NCBI GenBank assembly: GCA_023301335.1
Contig: JALZVA010000190.1
Span: 1 to 10,753, forward strand
DNA: 10,753 bases
Direction of reading: 5' to 3'
DNA from: Akkermansiaceae bacterium
GTDB lineage: Bacteria > Verrucomicrobiota > Verrucomicrobiia > Verrucomicrobiales > Akkermansiaceae
The translations under genes were made by a program, and so were the position numbers. Positions 6,200 to 10,753 of the stretch are shown piece by piece; the first letter of the stretch is position 1; each line of letters begins with the position of its first letter. The notes beneath the pieces were generated by a model. It was not told where the DNA came from. It saw nothing but the letters and a program-made list of their open reading frames with translations, and made no database searches.

Positions 6200-7153
6200 T
6201 TATTCTGCGTTAACAGCTTCTATAAAATCGATGACTCCCACAGCCAATTCTTTATGCAGTGGCAGACTGGAATCAAAATATGATTTTATCTGATTGGGCA
6301 AATCTCCTTTGACCGCTTTCAAGACGTGATTCATCCCTTCAATCATTATCAAATTACTCCCTTTTGCCCCAGCATGTAGAAGTTTGGCATCTTTCGTTGA
6401 AATTTGAAGATCGCTAGTGCCTTGGACAATTAAAACTGGGACTTGAACTTCTGAAATGGCTTTCACTGGATCTATCTGAAACCAAGAAATAAGATACGGC
6501 TGAACGCTAGAGCGGAATAATGCATTTAACTCAGGTGGTGGATTTTCTACCATCTTACCCTCTGTCAGTCTCAAAATAGCCTTGTCTGCTACCATATAAA
6601 GATCTTTTGGTAATTTTGGCTTTAACTGTTCCCGAAGAATAACAGGAACAGGACGACCCGCTCCAGCGATACAAACTAGCCCCTTCACTAATTTAGATGG
6701 AGCAGCCAACGTTGCCACCAACGCTCCCTCACTATGACCCACTAATATAATCTCAGTATACCCCTGCTTCTCAAGAAACTTGGTCCAGTGTTTAACATCT
6801 TCAACATAAGTAGAGAAACGCATATCAGATTCCTTAATTCCAGCATTTGCACTAGCCCCAACGCCTCGTTTATCTATCTTTAGTGTGGTGATACCAGCTT
6901 TATTAAAAGCTTCAGCAAGGTATTTCAGGCTATTATTTTTTCCTGGTGCTCCTGTCGTATTACCATCTTTATCGGTAGGACCTGAACCTGAGAGAATAAA
7001 AATAACCCGCTCCTTATTTTGTCCTGCTATGTTCAGCTCTCCGCTTAGTTTTTTACCCTCAATAGGAATAGAAACTTCTCTCGCAAAACCTAATGAGGAG
7101 TAGAAGATAAAAATGGAAAATAGAAGTCGTGTTTTCATTTTAATAAAGGCCAT
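6200..7153 (-). CDS. Exported alpha/beta hydrolase (serine esterase/peptidase fold)
   Basis: The 317-residue predicted serine hydrolase carries an export signal (hydrophobic LLFSIFIFYSSLGFA, cleavage after about A24). Its catalytic triad is visible: nucleophile S141 in GHSEG, D248 in GTSD, and H276 in MNH. The SGSGPTDKDGN segment (55-65) forms the oxyanion-hole region and is typical of a conserved bacterial group of secreted alpha/beta hydrolases; DKRGVG (94-99) supports this. A cap-like insert lies between strands at about 165-235. The substrate is unknown; esters of acylated glycans would fit the neighbourhood but are only a guess. ATG 7151-7153 is chosen over the internal ATG five codons later because AGGAGG lies 10 nt upstream, the clearest Shine-Dalgarno in this window. 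The same AGGAGG lies in a hairpin. The gene follows the ABM gene after 77 nt. Confidence 0.88.
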   Translation of the reverse strand: MAFIKMKTRLLFSIFIFYSSLGFAREVSIPIEGKKLSGELNIAGQNKERVIFILSGSGPTDKDGNTTGAPGKNNSLKYLAEAFNKAGITTLKIDKRGVGASANAGIKESDMRFSTYVEDVKHWTKFLEKQGYTEIILVGHSEGALVATLAAPSKLVKGLVCIAGAGRPVPVILREQLKPKLPKDLYMVADKAILRLTEGKMVENPPPELNALFRSSVQPYLISWFQIDPVKAISEVQVPVLIVQGTSDLQISTKDAKLLHAGAKGSNLIMIEGMNHVLKAVKGDLPNQIKSYFDSSLPLHKELAVGVIDFIEAVNAE

Positions 7154-7155
7154 AG

Positions 7156-7212
7156 CCTAGCTGCCTCCTATGGGAAGCGGATTTCATACATCGTTATTTG
7201 GAGGCAACCTGG
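7156..7212 (-). promoter_or_regulatory. Leader hairpin that would sequester the hydrolase ribosome binding site
   Basis: In the minus-strand transcript, CCAGGUUGCCUCC (7212 to 7200) can pair with GGAGGCAGCUAGG (7168 to 7156): twelve of thirteen positions pair, two of them as G-U wobbles, with one A-A mismatch and a loop of 31 nt. The 3' arm contains the GGAGG of the hydrolase Shine-Dalgarno and ends 2 nt before its AUG. On the plus strand the two wobbles would be A-C mismatches, so the structure favours the transcribed strand. There is no U-run after it, so it is not an intrinsic terminator. A switch ligand or trans-acting partner is not evident. Confidence 0.5.
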
Positions 7213-7230
7213 GGATATAAGGATAAGATT

Positions 7231-7593
7231 TTAGAACTGAGCTCCTGCAATGTGCTCGTAGTATTCTACAGGAAGCTCTGATAGAGGTTCTTTGAGTTTG
7301 GCTAACTCTTCGGCTGGACCATGGACTTCTATACGGTCTATACTGGAGATTTTTCCTGATTCTTCGAGATGAGCACCTACATTTTCTAAATGCACGAGTA
7401 CAGCTTCTGAGTCTGCGTAAGCTTCTCTACAGAATACCATATTGCCATTGATGGTGTAGTCATAGTAAAAACAATTCTTCTCGGACTGAGTGCTAGCAAT
7501 GAATTTTGGAATAAGCGCTTTAAATGCTTCTACCTCTCCGTCATTGATTTTAAAATAAGGATTGATACTAACTGCTTTGGATAATGGATTCAT
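7231..7593 (-). CDS. ABM-domain protein (antibiotic biosynthesis monooxygenase / quinol monooxygenase-like)
   Basis: The roughly 120-residue cytoplasmic protein has a single ABM ferredoxin-like domain. The pattern is VSINPYFKINDGEVEAFKAL (strand 1 and helix 1), then NCFYYDYTINGNMVFCREAYADSEAV with a conserved aromatic and acidic core, then a helix with HLENVGAHLEE. Members act as cofactor-free monooxygenases on quinols or polyketides, or as YgiN-like enzymes of unknown physiological role; the exact reaction cannot be inferred. The ATG at 7593 is preferred to an in-frame GTG at 7605 because it puts the first strand close to the N-terminus; neither has a Shine-Dalgarno. The gene precedes the exported hydrolase on the same strand. 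Its start overlaps (ATGA) the end of a short frame within the decayed tnpA region. Confidence 0.78.
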   Translation of the reverse strand: MNPLSKAVSINPYFKINDGEVEAFKALIPKFIASTQSEKNCFYYDYTINGNMVFCREAYADSEAVLVHLENVGAHLEESGKISSIDRIEVHGPAEELAKLKEPLSELPVEYYEHIAGAQF

Positions 7594-7626
7594 GATGCTA
7601 CACACTCATTCACTAGAGGGCTCTCG

Positions 7627-7887
7627 TCAACAGCTAATCTGATAGAATCTTCTGTCGGTTTTTTGGCTATTTTGAAGGAAATGATTGAGGACAAAACATC
7701 CTCGATGGGCTTTATCTGTGCCAATCTCTAGGAACTTGATTTTATACCTTCTCTCTATTTCTAGGCGGACTAATTTCAACTCAACGTCAACTTCTGAATC
7801 TATAATTACTCTACGATATTTTGTAGAAAAGACCAAGTGGCAGAGTAACACGGACACGTTATGACCCTTCTGTATGAATTGGCTCAT
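7627..7887 (-). pseudogene. IS200/IS605-family TnpA (Y1 HUH transposase) remnant
   Basis: The first 61 or so residues (MSQFIQKGHNVSVLL, HLVFSTKYRR, RLEIERRYKIKFLEIGTDK) match IS200-type TnpA closely. Intact members continue DHVHFLV, whose two histidines form the HUH metal site, and end at about 130-150 residues with a catalytic tyrosine. Here the frame reads A-H-R-G-C-F-V in place of D-H-V-H-F-L-V, loses resemblance at once, and stops after 86 residues. Downstream bases in another frame give FCPQSFPSK, loosely like the FLVQSVPTYSPTK of intact proteins, so the rest seems to have decayed by small frameshifts rather than a clean cut (inference). The catalytic Tyr region is absent and no TnpB or right end is visible. 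It cannot be an active transposase. The homologous part is roughly 7705-7887. Confidence 0.75.
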
Positions 7888-7896
7888 TGCCCCATA

Positions 7897-7976
7897 GAGA
7901 TTAAAAAATACGATTCTATTTTCCTGAAAATTCTTAAAGTGCTAGTATTTTTTTAAAAATCGTATTCATTCATCTC
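7897..7976. repeat. 19-nt imperfect inverted repeat filling the tnpA-remnant/sulfatase intergenic gap
   Basis: The left arm at 7897-7915 (GAGATTAAAAAATACGATT) and the reverse complement of the right arm at 7958-7976 (GAGATGAATGAATACGATT) agree at 16 of 19 positions, including a perfect 9-nt core AATACGATT. The arms are 42 nt apart. The right arm ends directly at the ATG of the second sulfatase and the left arm lies 9 nt before the remnant tnpA start. It may be a paired regulator site serving divergent genes, a hairpin of the former IS200 left end, or the ends of an 80-nt miniature element; the sequence alone does not decide. Confidence 0.55.
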
Positions 7977-9797
7977 ATGCTCATCAAGTTTAAACACCTT
8001 CTCTCAGGTATCACTGCCTGTCTCACTCTCTCTACTGTATTCGCCGCACAGCCTAATGTCATCGTCGTCATCACCGATGACCAAGGCTACGGAGATCTAA
8101 CTTTCACTGGCAATACCGCCATTAAAACGCCTCATATCGACAAGCTAAGAACGGAAGGCGTCCTCCTAGATAACTTTCATGTAGACCCTACCTGTGCACC
8201 CACCCGCTCCGCGCTCATGACAGGTCGTTACTCTAACAGAATCGGTGTCTGGCACACCGTCCAAGGCCGTAGTATGCTAAGAAGACGTGAAGTCACAATG
8301 GCCGATGTATTCAAACAAAATAACTATGCTACAGGGATCTTTGGAAAGTGGCACTTAGGAGATACCTACCCATTCCGTCCAGAAGATCGTGGCTTCACGC
8401 ACAGTGTGTATCATGGTGCGGGGGGTGTCGGGCAGGCTCCTGACTACTGGGGGAATGACTACTTTGATGACACCTACATCGTAAATGGCACCTTTAAAAA
8501 ATTCAAAGGATACTGCACAGACATTTGGTTTGAGGAAGGCATGAAGTTCATTAAAGAAAACAAAGAAAAGCCTTTCTTTGCCTATATCAGCACCAATGCC
8601 CCTCATGGCCCTTTGTATTGCCCTAAGAGCTACTCTGATCTCTATAAAGGGAAGCCCAATGTGCCGACTCCTGAGTTCTACGGAATGATAACCAATATTG
8701 ATGACAATATGGCTAAATTAACTGCTATGTTAGAAAAGGAAGGCCTCGCTGAAAACACCATTCTCGTCTTCATGACAGATAACGGAACAGCAGGTGGCAT
8801 CCGTAAAGATGTCGGCCATGATGGTAATATGCGAGGTAAGAAAAACTCTGAATACGAAGGAGGCCACCGTGTCCCCTTCATTCTCCGCTGGCCTAAGGGG
8901 AAGGTAGAGGCTGGGAAAACTATCGCTAAACTCACTGCACACATCGATATCCTCCCAACAATGATTGAGCTCTGTGAGCTCGATGCACCTCAGATCGCAT
9001 TTGATGGAACCAGTTTAAAAAACCTCATCTATGCAGCCGATCCAACATGGGAAGATAGAGCCCTCGTCGTGGAGACTCAGAGAGTCATTGACCCGATTAA
9101 GTGGAGGCATTGTGCAGTCATGACAGATCAGTGGAGATTGATAAACGGGGAAGAACTTTACGCTCTAAAAACTGACCCTAAACAAGAAAAAGATATCGCT
9201 GCCAACCATCCAGAGGTTGTGAAAGAGCTACGCCTGAGCTACGAAAAGTTTTGGGGTGATGTCTCTAGGGAACATGATCTCGTCAGCTACATGGTGATCG
9301 GTTCGGATCACTCCCCTATCGTGGCTCTCTCCTCTCACGATTGGCTCCTCGACACTCTCCCGCCGTGGAATCAAGTTCATATCGTTCATGGCAGAGTTGC
9401 TGTTGAGTCGCATTGGGCGATCGAAGTTGAGCAGGCAGGGGAATATGAAATTTCCCTGCGTAGGTGGCCAGTAGAAGCCGATAAAGGCATCAATGATGAC
9501 ACTTACGGTAAAGGTTATAGCTACAAAAAAGCACAGCTACGTATCGGTGACATTGATCAGACTATTGACATTCCAGAAGGTGCTAAAGAAGTAACCTTCA
9601 AGGTCAGCCTTAAAAAAGGAGTCACCAAGCTAGCCCCACTCTTTATCGATGGAGACTTCAAGGCCACTCCTTACTATGCCTACATAACGCACAAGCCCAA
9701 GGCTGGCTGGCAGACCCCTGCAGGAATGGGAATCCCCGTTTACGATCCAAACTATGGTCGTGACCACAAAGGAAACCCTAATACACCTGCAAAATAG
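7977..9797 (+). CDS. Secreted FGly-dependent arylsulfatase with C-terminal beta-sandwich extension, CAPTR type
   Basis: The 606-residue sulfatase has a signal peptide (to about A23, ...STVFA then AQPN). The active site is complete: D34/D35 (ITDDQGYGD), formylglycine motif C73-A-P-T-R77 followed by SALMTGRYSNR, K124 and H126 (GKWHL), H210 (APHGP), D268 and N269 (TDNG), and K289 before EGG. Thr instead of Ser at motif position 4 is common in Planctomycete/Verrucomicrobial arylsulfatases. The catalytic module ends near residue 435. The remaining ~170 residues (HDWLLDTLPPWNQ, GEYEISLRRWPVE, AQLRIG...) look like a beta-sandwich accessory domain, probably glycan-binding or active-site-covering. It is only distantly similar to the other sulfatase in this window, so the two are not a recent duplication. 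Cys-type maturation by FGE or anSME must come from elsewhere. Confidence 0.95.
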   Translation: MLIKFKHLLSGITACLTLSTVFAAQPNVIVVITDDQGYGDLTFTGNTAIKTPHIDKLRTEGVLLDNFHVDPTCAPTRSALMTGRYSNRIGVWHTVQGRSMLRRREVTMADVFKQNNYATGIFGKWHLGDTYPFRPEDRGFTHSVYHGAGGVGQAPDYWGNDYFDDTYIVNGTFKKFKGYCTDIWFEEGMKFIKENKEKPFFAYISTNAPHGPLYCPKSYSDLYKGKPNVPTPEFYGMITNIDDNMAKLTAMLEKEGLAENTILVFMTDNGTAGGIRKDVGHDGNMRGKKNSEYEGGHRVPFILRWPKGKVEAGKTIAKLTAHIDILPTMIELCELDAPQIAFDGTSLKNLIYAADPTWEDRALVVETQRVIDPIKWRHCAVMTDQWRLINGEELYALKTDPKQEKDIAANHPEVVKELRLSYEKFWGDVSREHDLVSYMVIGSDHSPIVALSSHDWLLDTLPPWNQVHIVHGRVAVESHWAIEVEQAGEYEISLRRWPVEADKGINDDTYGKGYSYKKAQLRIGDIDQTIDIPEGAKEVTFKVSLKKGVTKLAPLFIDGDFKATPYYAYITHKPKAGWQTPAGMGIPVYDPNYGRDHKGNPNTPAK

Positions 9798-9809
9798 GTA
9801 AAAGACTTC

Positions 9810-10753
9810 TTACAGCTCCCCCAAACGAGCCGTCCCCATAAACATCGCTTTCCACGCCTTAGGGTCTTTCAACCCTCGGTGGTGGAAAAAGATAGCTTGG
9901 GCGACACGCTCGAACACAGGATTCCCGATTGCTAAGTTCATCATCCAGTTTGGAGGCTGAAAGGCGTCCATGGATTTTCTCATCAAAAGCTTACTGCGGT
10001 ATTGTGGAGCCATTGAACTAAGCACCTCTCGTGGGTGCGCTGCTCCGTTTTGGATATAATTGGCAATACTCTCTCCTGCTGCCTTTCCCACCCGAATCGC
10101 AGGATAAATCCCTCCTGCGGTCAGAGGTGAAACCCAGCCAGCTGCATCTCCTAACAGCATGCTATTGCCTCGTGACCACCTTCTCACACCTCCACCACAG
10201 GGGATAAGGCCTCCTCGTTTTTCCACAATTGTAGCCTGAGAGAAATCAAAATACCCACGAATTTTCTGCATGAATTCCTGTAGTTTAGGTTGATGAGGCT
10301 TTCTCACTGCCACCCCCACCTGAGCCACACCTACTCCTGGAACTACCCATGCAATATATCCTGGCGCGATTTTCTTATCAATAAACACATGTAAAAAGCG
10401 CGGGTCTAATCCTTTCACCCCAGCCCACTCTTCCTCAGCACCGACTAGGAACTCTGTGTTCTGCCGGTAGCCAAGTGACTTCGCAAAATTTGACCGTGCC
10501 CCATCCGCACCCACCGCAAAACGGGAATGAATGCCCAATTCCTCAAACTCTACTCCAGTCACGGTTTGTCTCGCTGACTTCAGATTGGTTTGCGTGGCTA
10601 TTTCGGCTCCAGCAAGCTCGGCCTGCTCACCCATCCAACGAATCATTGCCGGGGTATCAACTGCCCAAAAGGCATATTCAGGGGAATGTAAATCCGTAAA
10701 CTTTCCGTTCGGAGAGTATAGTCGCACCCCCGGAACCTTTCTCTTCATAGAGG
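9810..10753 (-). CDS. Geranylgeranyl-reductase-family FAD-dependent oxidoreductase, partial (5' end outside window)
   Basis: About 313 residues of a flavoprotein are visible, numbered here from the Met encoded at 10746-10748. The frame stays open to the window edge, and the N-terminal Rossmann motif GxGxxG that binds FAD must lie beyond it, so that Met is internal. Visible family signatures are WAVDTPAMIRWMGEQAELAGAE (about 28-49), VGADGARS (79-86, the DG motif) and LLGDAAGWVSPLTAGGIYPAIR (from about 198, the second FAD-binding GD motif in the form typical of geranylgeranyl reductases). Related enzymes reduce isoprenoid chains of lipids or quinones, or act on carotenoid and other hydrophobic substrates; the substrate here is undetermined. 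It converges with the sulfatase with 12 nt between the stop codons and appears functionally unrelated to it. Confidence 0.87.
   Translation of the reverse strand, partial: SMKRKVPGVRLYSPNGKFTDLHSPEYAFWAVDTPAMIRWMGEQAELAGAEIATQTNLKSARQTVTGVEFEELGIHSRFAVGADGARSNFAKSLGYRQNTEFLVGAEEEWAGVKGLDPRFLHVFIDKKIAPGYIAWVVPGVGVAQVGVAVRKPHQPKLQEFMQKIRGYFDFSQATIVEKRGGLIPCGGGVRRWSRGNSMLLGDAAGWVSPLTAGGIYPAIRVGKAAGESIANYIQNGAAHPREVLSSMAPQYRSKLLMRKSMDAFQPPNWMMNLAIGNPVFERVAQAIFFHHRGLKDPKAWKAMFMGTARLGEL

Noticed and set aside
6091..6233. Exact 13-nt direct repeat TATAAAATCGATG at 6091-6103 and 6221-6233.
   Set aside because: The second copy is inside the hydrolase coding end (encoding IDFI) and the first in the following non-coding DNA. 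The first copy in the same frame gives no further similarity, and one 13-mer repeat in a 10.7-kb window is near chance expectation.
2772..9797. A complete sulfated-polysaccharide utilisation locus.
   Set aside because: Only the two sulfatases are clear; no glycoside hydrolase, lyase, SusCD pair, regulator or sulfatase maturase is in the window, so the claim would go beyond the sequence.

Overview
The window looks like a chromosomal segment of a polysaccharide-degrading bacterium of the Planctomycetes-Verrucomicrobia-Chlamydiae group, most likely Verrucomicrobiota. This is inferred from two secreted FGly sulfatases, a secreted SHD1-domain protein of a type frequent in that group, an IS200-type transposase remnant, and the scarcity of clear Shine-Dalgarno sequences. 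No rRNA, tRNA or CRISPR array was seen, and no gene-free stretch exceeds 300 bases.

Layout. Positions 3-1457 (+) hold the end of an iron(III)-type ABC importer operon: a permease cut by the window edge, then its ATPase. Convergent to it is a two-gene minus-strand unit (2519-1467): an orphan RelE/ParE-like protein followed by a two-helix membrane protein with TPR-like repeats. Diverging from that unit is a 39-residue membrane microprotein with a plausible sigma70-type promoter. From 7887 down to 2772 every gene is on the minus strand: an IS200/IS605 tnpA remnant, an antibiotic-biosynthesis-monooxygenase (ABM) domain protein, an exported alpha/beta hydrolase, a secreted SHD1 + LamG/DUF1080-like protein, an EamA/DMT transporter and a secreted sulfatase. 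A second, larger sulfatase with a C-terminal accessory domain runs on the plus strand (7977-9797). It converges with a geranylgeranyl-reductase-type flavoprotein cut by the right edge.

How the genes fit together. The two sulfatases and the SHD1/LamG-like protein carry export signals and fit desulfation and binding of sulfated glycans outside the cytoplasm. No formylglycine-generating enzyme, anSME maturase, glycoside hydrolase or SusCD-like transporter is in view, so this is not a complete polysaccharide locus. By eye, the part from about 5.2 to 7.9 kb is more AT-rich than its flanks and contains the insertion-sequence remnant, which suggests an accessory insert.

No clear undescribed defence or mobile system is present. 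The least expected signals are non-coding. One is a hairpin that would bury the only strong Shine-Dalgarno in the window (7156-7212). The other is a 19-nt inverted repeat (16 of 19 matching) filling the gap between the tnpA remnant and the second sulfatase (7897-7976). The orphan RelE-like/TPR-membrane gene pair is the best protein-level candidate for follow-up.
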